DNA of 64,000 nt from Psychrobacillus sp. BL-248-WT-3 (GTDB lineage: Bacteria > Bacillota > Bacilli > Bacillales_A > Planococcaceae), in assembly GCF_012843435.1 (NCBI RefSeq), contig NZ_JABAFC010000012.1, positions 1 to 64,000 on the forward strand, written 5' to 3'. The notes below the pieces were generated by a model that ran no database searches, had not been told where the DNA came from, and was given only the letters and a program-made list of their open reading frames with translations. Position numbers and translations under genes: made by a program. This document shows, in pieces, positions 8,939 to 18,178 of the stretch. The first letter of the stretch is position 1; each line of letters opens with the position of its first letter.

Positions 8939-11323
8939 GTGACATATCAAATTAAAAAAGCAGCTGTACTTGGTTCAGGGGTAATGGGATCTGGGATTGC
9001 AGCTCACTTAGCAAACATCGGTATACCAACACTTTTGCTGGATATCGTACCAAAAGAAGTTAGTAAAGAGGATGAAGCAAAAGGACTTACATTGGAGCAT
9101 CCTTCCGTACGTAATCGTTTTGCGGAAACTGCCGTACAGAAATTATTAAAGCAAAAACCAGCACCATTAACATCGAAAAAGAACCTGCAATTAATCACGG
9201 CAGGGAATTTAGAGGATGATCTTGAAAAGCTAAAAGATGTGGACTGGATTATTGAAGTAGTAGTAGAAAACTTAGATATTAAGAAAAATTTATATGACAA
9301 AATAGATGCAGTTCGTAAGCCAGGCACAATTATAAGCTCTAACACATCAGGAATCAGTATCAATGCAATGGTAGAAGGTAGATCAGAAGACTTTGGCAAG
9401 CATTTCCTAGGTACTCATTTCTTCAATCCACCTCGTTATTTGAAGCTATTAGAAGTGATTCCTGCTAATACAACTGCTCCTGAAGTAGTAGAATTTATGC
9501 AAACCTTTGGTGAGGATGTGCTTGGAAAAGGTGTTGTTCTTGCAAAGGATACGCCTAACTTCATAGCCAACCGAATTGGAACATACGGTTTACTTGTAAC
9601 CCTTCGTGAGATGCAAGCAAGAGGCTACTCGGTTGGAGAGGTAGATTCTGTTACTGGTCCACTTATTGGCCGTCCGAAGTCAGCTACGTTCCGTACACTT
9701 GATGTAGTAGGTCTTGATACATTTGCTCACGTAGCAAAGAACGTGTATGACCAAACAACAGGGGAAGAGCAAAAGGTTTTTGAAGTACCCGCTTTCATGC
9801 AAAAAATGCTTGAAAACAAGTGGCTTGGTGCTAAAACAGGGCAAGGCTTCTTCTTAAAAGAAGGCAAAGAAATTAAAGAATTAGATCCGGAAACTTTGGA
9901 ATATGGACCAATGAAGAAGCTGAAAACTCCTTCCATGGAAATGGCAAAGCAACAAAAAGGCTTAGCCGCTAAAGTGAAAACGTTAACATATGCAAAGGAT
10001 CGCACGGGAGAGCTTTTATGGAGTATTTTAAGCCCGACACTTATTTATTCTGCACAGCTTCACGGTGAAATTGCAGATGATATCGTTGCAATTGACAATG
10101 CCATGAAATGGGGCTTCGGCTGGCAGCAAGGACCGTTTGAAATTTGGGATGCAATCGGAGTAAAAACCTCTGTTGAAAAAATGCAGTCAGAGGGCTATGA
10201 AATACCTGCTTTCGTTCAGTCCTTATTAGATAAAGGATTCGATTCCTTCTATAAAGAAGATAACGGTGAATTGTTCTTCTTTGACGGTTCGGTTTACCAG
10301 GCGGTACCAGTCAATGAAAAGACGATTAACTTAAAAAGCTACAAGAAAAAGCATGGTGTCATTAAGTCGAATTCAGGAGCTAGCCTGATCGATTTAGGAG
10401 ACGGGATTGCATTGCTTGAATTCCACTCTAAGTCCAATTCTATAGGGTTAGATATTCTTCAAATGATTAACTTTGCTGTCGATGAAGTAGAGAAAAACTT
10501 TAAGGGTCTTGTTATTAGTAACCAAGGTAAAAACTTCAGCGTTGGAGCAAACCTTGGCATGATTCTAATGGAAGCGCAAGATGACAATATTTTTGAACTT
10601 GATTTCGTTGTTCGTCAATTCCAAAATGCGACAATGAAAATTAAATATTCTTCGAAGCCAGTAGTAGTTGCTCCTTTTGGAATGACATTAGGCGGAGGAG
10701 CAGAGGTTACTCTACCAGCAGCTCATATCCAGGCATCTTCTGAAACATATATGGGACTTGTGGAAGCGGGCGTTGGTCTAATCCCTGGTGGTGGGGGTAA
10801 TAAAGAGCTTTACATGAAACACCTAAAAGGAATTCCAAACGGAGTGCAAATAGATTACTTAAATGTAGCTAGCAAGGTTTTTGAAACAATCGCTATGGCT
10901 AAGGTATCCACTTCGGGTGAAGAGGCACGTGAGAACAATTTCTTAAGCATGGCTGACGGCATTAGCGTTAACCCAGATCACTTAATCTATGATGCGAAGC
11001 AAGCCGCACTAGCCCTAGCAGAAGCAGGCTATAAGGCGCCGATTCGTGAAAAGGTACCTGTTGTAGGATCCCCGGGATATGCAGCACTTTTATTAGGAGC
11101 TGAAGGCATGTTCTTATCAGGATATATTAGTGAGCATGATTTGAAAATTGCTAAAAAGCTTGCCTATGTCATTGCTGGTGGAGAGGTTCCATACGGTACG
11201 TTAGTAGATGAGCAATATTTATTGAACTTAGAGCGTGAAGCTTTCTTAAGTTTAGTTGCAGACCCTAAATCCCAGGCAAGAATGCAGCACATGTTAGTGA
11301 AAGGTAAACCATTACGCAACTAG
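8939..11323 (+). CDS. fadN: 3-hydroxyacyl-CoA dehydrogenase / enoyl-CoA hydratase FadN
   Basis: The roughly 794-residue bifunctional beta-oxidation enzyme has an N-terminal NAD-binding domain (AAVLGSGVMGSGIAAHLAN, residues about 8-26), the 3HCDH signature region (GTHFFNPPRYLKLLEVIP and DTPNFIANRIG), a second 3HCDH segment (about 350-430), and a C-terminal crotonase domain (KPVVVAPFGMTLGGGAEVTLPAAHIQ). The dehydrogenase-first order is that of Bacillus FadN, the reverse of E. coli FadB. The GTG at 8939 is eight bases from GGGGAGG. It heads fadN-fadA-fadE under the FadR-type operator. Confidence 0.95.
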   Translation: MTYQIKKAAVLGSGVMGSGIAAHLANIGIPTLLLDIVPKEVSKEDEAKGLTLEHPSVRNRFAETAVQKLLKQKPAPLTSKKNLQLITAGNLEDDLEKLKDVDWIIEVVVENLDIKKNLYDKIDAVRKPGTIISSNTSGISINAMVEGRSEDFGKHFLGTHFFNPPRYLKLLEVIPANTTAPEVVEFMQTFGEDVLGKGVVLAKDTPNFIANRIGTYGLLVTLREMQARGYSVGEVDSVTGPLIGRPKSATFRTLDVVGLDTFAHVAKNVYDQTTGEEQKVFEVPAFMQKMLENKWLGAKTGQGFFLKEGKEIKELDPETLEYGPMKKLKTPSMEMAKQQKGLAAKVKTLTYAKDRTGELLWSILSPTLIYSAQLHGEIADDIVAIDNAMKWGFGWQQGPFEIWDAIGVKTSVEKMQSEGYEIPAFVQSLLDKGFDSFYKEDNGELFFFDGSVYQAVPVNEKTINLKSYKKKHGVIKSNSGASLIDLGDGIALLEFHSKSNSIGLDILQMINFAVDEVEKNFKGLVISNQGKNFSVGANLGMILMEAQDDNIFELDFVVRQFQNATMKIKYSSKPVVVAPFGMTLGGGAEVTLPAAHIQASSETYMGLVEAGVGLIPGGGGNKELYMKHLKGIPNGVQIDYLNVASKVFETIAMAKVSTSGEEARENNFLSMADGISVNPDHLIYDAKQAALALAEAGYKAPIREKVPVVGSPGYAALLLGAEGMFLSGYISEHDLKIAKKLAYVIAGGEVPYGTLVDEQYLLNLEREAFLSLVADPKSQARMQHMLVKGKPLRN

Positions 11324-11351
11324 ACTGCGTTAGGTAAAAGGAGGAGAACTC

Positions 11352-12527
11352 ATGCGTGAAGCAGTTATCGTAGCAGGTGCAAGAACACCAGTTGGTAAAG
11401 CGAAAAAAGGATCTCTAGCCAATGTACGCCCAGATGATTTCGGGGCATTGGTAGTAAAAGAGACATTAAAAAGAGCGGGCGGATACGATGGCCCAATAGA
11501 TGATTTAATCTTAGGATGTGCAATGCCAGAAGCAGAGCAAGGAATGAACGTAGCTCGTAATATCGGTGCACTTGCTGGACTTCCAGATACAACACCAGCA
11601 ATCACAATCAATCGTTTCTGTTCCTCTGGCTTACAATCCATCGCATATGCGGCTGAACGTATTATGCTAGGTCACTCCGAGGCAATTATTGCCGGAGGAG
11701 TAGAGTCTATGAGTATGGTTCCAATGATGGGTAATGTCATTCGACCAAATGCTCATTTAGCAGAAACAGCGCCTCAATATTATATGGGAATGGGTCATAC
11801 AGCAGAGCAGGTGGCGAATAAGTATAATGTGAGCCGTGAAGACCAGGATGCATTTGCTGTTCGGTCACATCAGCTTGCTGCAGCGGCAATTGCAGCTGGT
11901 AAATTTAACGATGATATCGTTCCGGTTGAAGTGATCAAGCATTTCGTAGATGAAAACAACAAAGCGCAATCGAAAAAATTTATGTTCGAAATGGATGAGG
12001 GTGTACGTCCAGGAACAACAGTAGAAACACTTGCAAAATTACGTCCAGCATTCAACGTGCGTGGTTCTGTAACAGCAGGTAATGCATCTCAAACTTCGGA
12101 CGGTGCAGGCGCAGTATTAGTGATGGACCGTGAAGTTGCAGAGGCACAGGGCTTAAAGCCGATAGCAAAATTCCGTTCATTCGCAGTTGGCGGCGTGGCT
12201 CCGGACGTAATGGGGATCGGACCCATCGTTGCTGTACCTAAAGCATTGAAAATTGCAGGTCTATCTATTGAAGATATCGACCTATGGGAGATTAATGAAG
12301 CATTCGCTTCTCAATCTATTCAAGTCGTTCGTCATTTAGGTATCGATCTAGATAAAGTAAATGTAAATGGTGGAGCTATCGCACTAGGGCATCCACTTGG
12401 AGCAACAGGTTCTATCTTAACTCTAAAAATGATGAGCGAACTTAGAAGACAAGGGAAGCAATTTGGTGTTGTGACGATGTGTATTGGTGGAGGCATGGGA
12501 GCAGCTGGAGTATTTGAACTTCTTTAA
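11352..12527 (+). CDS. fadA: Acetyl-CoA C-acyltransferase (thiolase) FadA
   Basis: The 391-residue thiolase performs the last step of beta-oxidation, cleaving 3-ketoacyl-CoA with CoA. The acyl-accepting cysteine is in NRFCSSGLQ (about residue 91), the catalytic His in GGAIALGHPLGATG, and the second catalytic cysteine in TMCIGGGMGAAG near the C-terminus; NEAFA is also present. The ATG follows AAAAGGAGGAG, 28 bp after fadN, so the two are co-transcribed. All catalytic residues are intact. Confidence 0.96.
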   Translation: MREAVIVAGARTPVGKAKKGSLANVRPDDFGALVVKETLKRAGGYDGPIDDLILGCAMPEAEQGMNVARNIGALAGLPDTTPAITINRFCSSGLQSIAYAAERIMLGHSEAIIAGGVESMSMVPMMGNVIRPNAHLAETAPQYYMGMGHTAEQVANKYNVSREDQDAFAVRSHQLAAAAIAAGKFNDDIVPVEVIKHFVDENNKAQSKKFMFEMDEGVRPGTTVETLAKLRPAFNVRGSVTAGNASQTSDGAGAVLVMDREVAEAQGLKPIAKFRSFAVGGVAPDVMGIGPIVAVPKALKIAGLSIEDIDLWEINEAFASQSIQVVRHLGIDLDKVNVNGGAIALGHPLGATGSILTLKMMSELRRQGKQFGVVTMCIGGGMGAAGVFELL

Positions 12528-12533
12528 TTTTAA

Positions 12534-12569
12534 GTGGGAAATGCGCTTTGATTGAAGGGCGCATTTCAC
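12534..12569 (+). other. Intergenic hairpin between fadA and fadE
   Basis: GAAATGCGC pairs with GCGCATTTC across an 11-base loop just after fadA. No T run follows, so it is more likely an mRNA-stabilising or processing hairpin than a terminator. Confidence 0.5.
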
Positions 12570-12612
12570 AATCAATTAAACAAACGTTTACACACAATAG
12601 GAGGAGAAGGAA

Positions 12613-14394
12613 ATGACACAAGTTCAAGATGCAATTAAAGGTGGAAGCTTTTTAGTAGAAGATATTGAGGCAAGCCGCGTATTTACACCAGAGGATTTCA
12701 ATGATGAGCAAAAAATGATTGCTAAAACAGCAGAAGACTATGTTAAAAACGAAGTATTACCTGTTGTGGAAAACCTAGAAAATCATGAGTTTGATCACTC
12801 TGTACGTTTATTGAAATCTGCTGGTGACTTAGGTCTTTTAGCAGCTGATATTCCAGAGGCATATGATGGCCTAGGGTTAGACAAAATCTCTTCTGCATTA
12901 ATCGCTGAAAAGCTATCAGTTGCAGGTGGATTCTCTATCACTCACGGAGCACACGTAGGAATCGGTACGCTTCCAATCGTTCTTTTCGGTAATGAAGAAC
13001 AAAAGAAAAAATACCTTCCAAGCTCAGCATCTGGAGAAAAAATCTCAGCATACGCTTTAACAGAGCCAGGCTCAGGTTCAGATGCACTTGGAGCTAAAAC
13101 AACTGCTAAATTAAATGAAGCAGGAACTCACTATGTCCTTAATGGTGAAAAGCAATGGATCACTAACGCAGGCTTTGCAGACGTATTCGTTGTTTACGCA
13201 AAAGTAGACGGTGACAAATTCTCTGCATTTATCGTGGAAAGAACATTCCCAGGAGTATCTGTAGGTGCAGAAGAGAAGAAAATGGGTATCAAATCTTCTT
13301 CTACACGTACGTTGATCCTAGAAGACGCACAGGTTCCAGTTGAAAACCTATTAGGGGAAATTGGCCGTGGTCATATTATTGCATTTAACATCCTGAACAT
13401 TGGTCGTTACAAATTAGGTGTAGGTAGTATTGGTGCTTCTAAACGCGCGTTAGAGCTAGCTATTTCTTACTCTAATCAACGCCAACAATTTAAGACACCT
13501 ATTTCTTCATTCAATTTAACGAAGCAAAAGCTAGCAACAATGGCGTCTAAGCTATATGCTACGGAAAGCTTAATATACCGTACAGTAGGTTACTTCGAGG
13601 ATCGTATGAGCCAAATGAGTGAAGAAGATCAAAAAGACGGAGGTAAAATTGCGGCTGCAATCGCTGAGTATGCAATTGAATGCTCTATTAACAAAGTAGT
13701 AGGTTCTGAGGTTCTAGATTACATCGCTGACGAAGCGGTTCAATTACATGGCGGATACGGCTTCATGCAAGAATATGAAGTAGAGCGCATTTACCGCGAC
13801 TCACGTATTAACCGTATTTTCGAAGGTACAAATGAAATCAACCGCTTAATCGTTCCAGGAACATTCCTGAAAAAAGCAATGAAGGGTGAATTACCACTTC
13901 TTCAAAAAGCACAAGGTCTGCAGGAAGAGCTATTAATGATGATGCCAGAGGAAGTTGGCGATGAAGCATTAGCTCAAGAAAAAGTGCTAGTTGCAAACGC
14001 TAAGAAAATCGGTATTTTAGCTGCTGGTATGGCTGCTCAACGCTTCGGTACAAAATTAGAAGCAGAGCAAGAAGTACTTGTACACATCGCAAACATTGCG
14101 AACAACATCTTTGCAATGGAATCAGCAGTACTACGTACAGAAAAAGCAATCGCACGCAGTGGAGAAGAAAAAGCAGCACAAAAGCTTCTTTACACTCAAA
14201 TCTTCTGCCAAGAAGCCTTCAATGAAATCGAAGCAGCAGCAAAAGAAACACTAATTGCTTCAGTTGATGGCGATAACTTACGTATGATGATTTCTGCACT
14301 TCGCAAGCTAACTCGCTACACACCATATAACGTGATCGAGAAAAAACGCGAAGCTTCCGTTAAGCTAATCGAAGCTGAAAAATTTGTAGTTTAA
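12613..14394 (+). CDS. fadE: Acyl-CoA dehydrogenase FadE
   Basis: The 593-residue flavoenzyme introduces the first double bond in fatty acyl-CoA. It has the N-terminal helical domain, the central FAD-contacting region ([19 protein letters not shown] and [20 protein letters not shown]) and the C-terminal helical domain with [19 protein letters not shown]. About 180 extra residues beyond the classical family end form a long helical tail, as in B. subtilis FadE. GGAGGAGAAGG precedes the ATG. Codon use (AAA, GAA, TTA and CTT) is strongly biased, as expected of a well-expressed gene. It ends the fadNAE operon. Confidence 0.95.
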   Translation: MTQVQDAIKGGSFLVEDIEASRVFTPEDFNDEQKMIAKTAEDYVKNEVLPVVENLENHEFDHSVRLLKSAGDLGLLAADIPEAYDGLGLDKISSALIAEKLSVAGGFSITHGAHVGIGTLPIVLFGNEEQKKKYLPSSASGEKISAYALTEPGSGSDALGAKTTAKLNEAGTHYVLNGEKQWITNAGFADVFVVYAKVDGDKFSAFIVERTFPGVSVGAEEKKMGIKSSSTRTLILEDAQVPVENLLGEIGRGHIIAFNILNIGRYKLGVGSIGASKRALELAISYSNQRQQFKTPISSFNLTKQKLATMASKLYATESLIYRTVGYFEDRMSQMSEEDQKDGGKIAAAIAEYAIECSINKVVGSEVLDYIADEAVQLHGGYGFMQEYEVERIYRDSRINRIFEGTNEINRLIVPGTFLKKAMKGELPLLQKAQGLQEELLMMMPEEVGDEALAQEKVLVANAKKIGILAAGMAAQRFGTKLEAEQEVLVHIANIANNIFAMESAVLRTEKAIARSGEEKAAQKLLYTQIFCQEAFNEIEAAAKETLIASVDGDNLRMMISALRKLTRYTPYNVIEKKREASVKLIEAEKFVV

Positions 14395-14404
14395 TAATAG
14401 CATT

Positions 14405-14433
14405 GGCCATCTGGAACTCCAGATGGCTTTTTT
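14405..14433 (+). terminator. fadNAE terminator
   Basis: A perfect nine-base stem (GCCATCTGG / CCAGATGGC) with a four-base loop is followed by six T residues, 11 bp past fadE. Confidence 0.93.
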
Positions 14434-14449
14434 GTTTAATGGGGATGAA

Positions 14450-14571
14450 TTTATCACCGTTCGCGCATGATTTATCACCGCTCAGCGAGATTTATAACCG
14501 GTTAGGCATGATTTATGACCGTTCGGAGAGATTTATAACCGCTCATGGGAATTTATCACCGCTAAGCAAAA
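14450..14571. repeat. Phased intergenic array 1 (TTTATNACCG units)
   Basis: Six degenerate units carry TTTAT(C/A/G)ACCG at 14450, 14471, 14491, 14512, 14532 and 14552, giving spacings of 21, 20, 21, 20 and 20 bp. The rest of each unit varies. A short frame crosses the array but has no ribosome binding site and looks like a by-product. The array lies between the fadE terminator and yusI. Its function is unknown; see the findings for three more arrays with the same spacing. Confidence 0.85.
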
Positions 14572-14670
14572 ACAAGGATATTTTTAAAGTTAAGAAGAGA
14601 GCATTTCACTGTTCTCTCTTGCATGAGTAACAAAATATTATTATGATAAAAAGAAAAAGGTGAGATATAA

Positions 14671-15033
14671 ATGACAATCCAATTTTATGGATATCCAAAA
14701 TGTAGTACATGCAACAAAGCAAGCAAATGGCTGAAAGATAACGATATCCCATTTGAGAACCATCATATCGTTGACGCACCGCCTTCAAAGGAACTATTAA
14801 AGGAAATGGTGGCACAAGGCGATTATGAACTGAAAAAATTCTTTAATACTAGCGGCGTAAAATATCGTGAATTACAATTGAAGGACAAGCTTCCTACAAT
14901 GTCGGAGGATGAGCAGTTAGAGCTGCTTGCTTCGGATGGAAAATTGATTAAACGACCTCTTGTATATAATGGACATAAGCTAACGCTTGGTTTTAAAGAA
15001 GAGCAGTTTGAAGACATATGGAAAACCTCTTAA
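14671..15033 (+). CDS. yusI: ArsC/Spx-family protein YusI
   Basis: The 120-residue ArsC-like thioredoxin-fold protein has a CSTC motif (YGYPKCSTCNKASKWL, cysteines at residues 10 and 13) and the conserved RPLVYNGHKLTLGF stretch near the end. It belongs to the arsenate reductase/Spx-MgsR superfamily but is neither a proven arsenate reductase nor Spx itself. The gene order fadE-yusI-gcvH is the same as in B. subtilis. AAAAAGGTGAG precedes the ATG. Confidence 0.88.
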   Translation: MTIQFYGYPKCSTCNKASKWLKDNDIPFENHHIVDAPPSKELLKEMVAQGDYELKKFFNTSGVKYRELQLKDKLPTMSEDEQLELLASDGKLIKRPLVYNGHKLTLGFKEEQFEDIWKTS

Positions 15034-15106
15034 AGCACCTTGTATTTACTATGAAAATATGTGAATATTAAATAGAATGGATTAATTATTTGAGAGGGGT
15101 TTATTT

Positions 15107-15487
15107 ATGAGCGTACCTAAAGATTTTAAGTACTCAGCTGAACATGAATGGGTTAAAAATGAGGACGGAAATGTCCGTATTGGAATTACTCATTTTGCAC
15201 AATCTGAACTTGGAGATATCGTATTCGTTGAACTTCCACAAGTTGGCGATGAGATCAAGGCAGGAGACGCTTTTGGTAGCGTTGAATCCGTAAAAACTGT
15301 TTCAGAATTATATGCACCTATCAGTGGTAAAGTAGTAGAAGTAAATACTGAGCTAGAAGATAGCCCCGAATTTGTTAATGAATCACCTTATGAAAATGCA
15401 TGGATGATCGTGGTTGAGCCTTCAGACGTATCAGAAGTGGACAGCTTATTATCTCCTGAAAAGTACGAAGAATTAATAGCAGAGTAA
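15107..15487 (+). CDS. gcvH: Glycine cleavage system H protein
   Basis: The 126-residue lipoyl carrier shows the H-protein signature [22 protein letters not shown], in which the lysine of VESVKT (about residue 63) is the lipoylation site. It shuttles the aminomethyl group in the glycine cleavage system and, in Bacillus, also serves as the first acceptor for lipoate assembly by LipM and LipL. That ties it to lipA at 34.5 kb in this window. GAGAGGGG lies upstream of the ATG. A terminator follows immediately. Confidence 0.97.
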   Translation: MSVPKDFKYSAEHEWVKNEDGNVRIGITHFAQSELGDIVFVELPQVGDEIKAGDAFGSVESVKTVSELYAPISGKVVEVNTELEDSPEFVNESPYENAWMIVVEPSDVSEVDSLLSPEKYEELIAE

Positions 15488-15492
15488 TAATG

Positions 15493-15523
15493 AAAACGCC
15501 GGTTAATAATCGGCGTTTTTTTC
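15493..15523 (+). terminator. gcvH terminator
   Basis: AACGCCG and CGGCGTT form a seven-base stem around a nine-base loop, followed by a T run, just after the gcvH stop codon. Confidence 0.9.
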
Positions 15524-15561
15524 ATATAATAAAGGAAAGGATAAGTTGGGAGAGAAGCTAA

Positions 15562-15912
15562 ATGGCACATGTATTTAGTGATAAAATAATTATCGTTGAG
15601 GGTAGGTCTGATAAGCTGCAATTATTAAGCCTTCTCGATGAATCTCCAGAAATTATATGTACTAATGGAACGATATCCGATGTAAAATTGGAGGAGCTAT
15701 TAAGCCCTTATGATGGCTTGCCGATTTATGCTTTTCTAGATGCAGACAAATCCGGGGAACAAATTCGATCGGTCGTTAGGAAGGAGTATCCAGAGGCAAT
15801 TCATTTGTATACGAACCCGACGTATGGCGAAGTAGCAAACACACCGGCGAAGGTTTTGGCATCTATATTAAAACGTGTTAATATTAAGGTGAAAAAAGAA
15901 TTTTTACCTTAG
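15562..15912 (+). CDS. yusF: Toprim domain protein YusF
   Basis: The 116-residue protein is a small stand-alone Toprim domain: the conserved glutamate in KIIIVEGRSDKLQLL (about residue 14) and the DxD motif in YAFLDADKSGEQ (about residues 58-60) form the metal-binding centre used by primases, topoisomerases and OLD-type nucleases. Similar small proteins include RNase M5-like and YusF proteins. The substrate here is unproven. It follows the gcvH terminator and precedes yusE by about ten bases, which suggests co-translation. Confidence 0.85.
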   Translation: MAHVFSDKIIIVEGRSDKLQLLSLLDESPEIICTNGTISDVKLEELLSPYDGLPIYAFLDADKSGEQIRSVVRKEYPEAIHLYTNPTYGEVANTPAKVLASILKRVNIKVKKEFLP

Positions 15913-15922
15913 GATGATGTGT

Positions 15923-16243
15923 ATGAATGAATGGACTAGAGAACAATGGGATAGCGCTAAAAACAATTCAACACTTACCTTGTTTTATATCTATACGCCT
16001 ATGTGTGGAACGTGTCAGGTAGCAAGTAAAATGATGAATGTTATTAAAGAAATGGTTACCTATCCAATTGGTCAGGCAAATATTAATTTTCTAGGTGATT
16101 TGGCGATAGAACAGGAAATTGAAAGTGTACCTTGTCTTCTTATTACAAAACATGGGAAAGTGGAAAAGAAAATCTATGCTTTTCAATCAGTTCCTTACTT
16201 ATTGGAAACAATAAAGGCTATTGACGAAGATGGAAACCTATGA
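15923..16243 (+). CDS. yusE: Thioredoxin-like protein YusE
   Basis: The 106-residue thioredoxin-fold protein has the motif MCGTCQVASKMM (CGTC, about residues 27-30) and a proline-containing loop, VPCLLITKHGK. It is likely a cytoplasmic disulfide reductase of unknown partner. Among several ATGs the one at 15923 lies eight bases after AGGA and is chosen. The promoter of the downstream SAM-riboswitch operon begins within its last codons. Confidence 0.82.
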   Translation: MNEWTREQWDSAKNNSTLTLFYIYTPMCGTCQVASKMMNVIKEMVTYPIGQANINFLGDLAIEQEIESVPCLLITKHGKVEKKIYAFQSVPYLLETIKAIDEDGNL

Positions 16244-16249
16244 TAATAT
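16221..16249 (+). promoter_or_regulatory. SigA-type promoter of the metNPQ operon
   Basis: TTGACG (16221-16226) and TAATAT (16244-16249) are separated by exactly 17 bp. Initiation about seven bases further would start the transcript some 25 bases before the SAM riboswitch. The -35 element lies inside the end of yusE. Confidence 0.75.
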
Positions 16250-16279
16250 TCGTTATGTTGAAAACACAATTTAATAGTG

Positions 16280-16390
16280 TCGCTCTTATTAAGAGAGGTG
16301 GAGGGAAGTGCCCTTTGAAGCCCGGCAACCGTCATGAAAGTGAAATGGTGCCAAGTCACGCAAAGCTATAGCTTTGGGAAATGAGAGAAT
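16280..16390 (+). ncRNA. SAM (S-box) riboswitch
   Basis: The sequence has the S-box core: CTCTTATT opens helix P1, followed by AAGAGAGGTGGAGGGA, then GCCCGGCAACC, the GGTGCCAA segment, and a closing AATGAGAG strand that pairs with the start. It sits upstream of a methionine ABC transporter and is followed by an intrinsic terminator, so SAM binding should favour termination. This is the classical S-box arrangement of Bacillales methionine genes. Confidence 0.97.
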
Positions 16391-16421
16391 GGATGAACGT
16401 TATTTTAAATAGATAACATAC

Positions 16422-16455
16422 ACCCCTTCTGCTCTTTTGCAGAAGGGTTTTTTTA
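16422..16455 (+). terminator. S-box-controlled terminator
   Basis: CCCTTCTGC pairs with GCAGAAGGG across a short loop and is followed by seven T residues. It lies between the riboswitch aptamer and metN, which makes it the expression platform. Confidence 0.92.
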
Positions 16456-16478
16456 TTAGGAAAGGTGGTCAGATTTAC

Positions 16479-17504
16479 TTGATTAGTTTAAAAGACGTTT
16501 CGAAAAGATTTATTACAAAGCAAGGAGAAATCGTTGCAGTAGATAGTGTAAATCTGGACATACAGCGTGGAGAAATTTTCGGGATTATTGGATACAGCGG
16601 AGCGGGCAAGAGTACGCTAATACGTTTGTTGAATGGGCTAGAAAAGCCATCTGACGGTCATATTACAGTGAATGGCCAGGAAATTACATCTATTAATGAG
16701 GACAAGCTTCGAAGCTTTCGTCAAAAAGTAAGCATGATCTTCCAGCATTTCAATTTACTATGGTCGCGAACAGTCGCTGAAAATATAGCATTCCCATTAG
16801 AAATTGCAGGAGTTCCAAAGGAAAAAAGAAAAGCTAGAGTAGAGGAGCTTTTAAGCCTTGTTGGATTGGAAGGAAGAGGAGACTCTTACCCATCTCAATT
16901 ATCTGGAGGACAAAAGCAACGCGTAGGAATTGCAAGAGCGTTGGCTAATGGTCCAGAGGTATTGCTTTGTGATGAGGCAACATCAGCTCTTGACCCTGAA
17001 ACAACCGACTCCATTTTAGACTTGCTCGTAAGCATTAATGAAAAACTCGGATTAACCATTGTATTAATCACACATGAGATGCAAGTTATTCAAAAGATCT
17101 GTAACCGAGTAGCAGTTATGGAAAATGGGCAAGTTGTAGAAGAAGGAGATGTGCTTGAGGTATTCCAAAAGCCACAACAGCCTATAACAAAGCGTTTCGT
17201 TTCTCAAATTTCTGATTCTAAAGAGCCAATTCAAACCATTCAAAATCTAGTTAAACTTTATCCAAACGGCAAGCTAGTTAAGCTCGTTTTCGTTGGAGAT
17301 ACTACAGAGCAACCAATTCTTTCAAGATTAATCAAACAGTTCGATTTAGAGGTAAACATTGTCCAGGGGAATATATCACACACGAAAAGTGGAGCGTTCG
17401 GGACACTAATCCTGCAAATCGATGGAAATGAACAAGCGGTGGAAGAGGCAATTGAATTTATCCACTCGCAAAAAGTTAAAACTGAGGTGATCAACAATGA
17501 TTGA
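16479..17504 (+). CDS. metN: Methionine ABC transporter ATP-binding protein MetN
   Basis: The 341-residue ATPase has Walker A GYSGAGKST (about residues 38-46), the signature LSGGQKQRVGIARAL, Walker B LLCDEATSALD and the switch histidine in LITHEM. A C-terminal NIL regulatory domain (about residues 265-340) senses intracellular methionine. It energises methionine uptake with MetP and MetQ. The start is the TTG at 16479 after AAAGGTGG; an upstream in-frame TTG falls inside the terminator. It overlaps metP by 8 bp. Confidence 0.96.
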   Translation: MISLKDVSKRFITKQGEIVAVDSVNLDIQRGEIFGIIGYSGAGKSTLIRLLNGLEKPSDGHITVNGQEITSINEDKLRSFRQKVSMIFQHFNLLWSRTVAENIAFPLEIAGVPKEKRKARVEELLSLVGLEGRGDSYPSQLSGGQKQRVGIARALANGPEVLLCDEATSALDPETTDSILDLLVSINEKLGLTIVLITHEMQVIQKICNRVAVMENGQVVEEGDVLEVFQKPQQPITKRFVSQISDSKEPIQTIQNLVKLYPNGKLVKLVFVGDTTEQPILSRLIKQFDLEVNIVQGNISHTKSGAFGTLILQIDGNEQAVEEAIEFIHSQKVKTEVINND

Positions 17505-18165
17505 ATCGTTATTTCCAAATGTTGATTGGCCTAAAATGTGGGAAGCCACTATAGAAACCCTTTATATGACCGCAATTTCTACAGTCCTAACAGCAATCTT
17601 TGGACTAATTTTAGGACTATTATTATTTTTGACAAGCCCACACCAAGCATGGGCAAATAAAATAGCAAACTGGTTGACCAGCGGAGTAGTCAATATTTTC
17701 CGTTCTATTCCGTTTATTATTTTAATCATTTTGTTGATACCATTTACAACGTTGTTGACGGGATCGATGCGTGGTCCGAATGCGGCCATCCCTGCATTAG
17801 TAATTGGAGCTGCTCCATTTTATGCCCGTATGGTTTTAATCGCACTACGAGAAATCGACAAGGGTGTTTTAGAGGCAGCTAAATCGATGGGTGCTAAAAC
17901 CTCTACAATCATTTGGAAGGTTTTATTGCCAGAATCGATGCCAGCCTTAGTATCTGGTATTACCGTAACGTGTATCTCACTAGTTGGTTATACAGCGATG
18001 GCGGGAATTATTGGCGCTGGCGGACTTGGGAATCTAGCATTTCAAGATGGTTTCCAGCGTAATCGCGGGGACGTAACACTCATTGCTACTATTTTAATAT
18101 TAATCATCGTCTTTATTCTACAATGGATCGGCGATATTATTACTACAAAAATTGATAAAAGATAG
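17497..18165 (+). CDS. metP: Methionine ABC transporter permease MetP
   Basis: The 222-residue MetI-type permease has five or six predicted membrane segments and the EAA loop ALREIDKGVLEAAKSMGAKTSTIIWKVLLPES that docks onto MetN. Its length and arrangement match the Bacillus MetP/MetI family. GAGGTGA inside metN serves as ribosome binding site, so the two genes are translationally coupled. Confidence 0.95.
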   Translation: MIESLFPNVDWPKMWEATIETLYMTAISTVLTAIFGLILGLLLFLTSPHQAWANKIANWLTSGVVNIFRSIPFIILIILLIPFTTLLTGSMRGPNAAIPALVIGAAPFYARMVLIALREIDKGVLEAAKSMGAKTSTIIWKVLLPESMPALVSGITVTCISLVGYTAMAGIIGAGGLGNLAFQDGFQRNRGDVTLIATILILIIVFILQWIGDIITTKIDKR

Positions 18166-18178
18166 GGAGAGATTGAAA

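Noticed and set aside
8741-8950. 70-codon N-terminal extension of the thioredoxin-like protein
   Set aside because: It covers the fadN operator and promoter, is low in complexity, and the internal ATG at 8740 has a strong ribosome binding site.
12575-12600. Possible CcpA cre site before fadE
   Set aside because: TGTAAACGTTTGTTTA shares the left half of the cre consensus but misses the CA of the right half.
14403-14630. 75-codon plus-strand frame after fadE
   Set aside because: It begins inside the fadE terminator and consists mostly of the TTTATNACCG repeat; no ribosome binding site.
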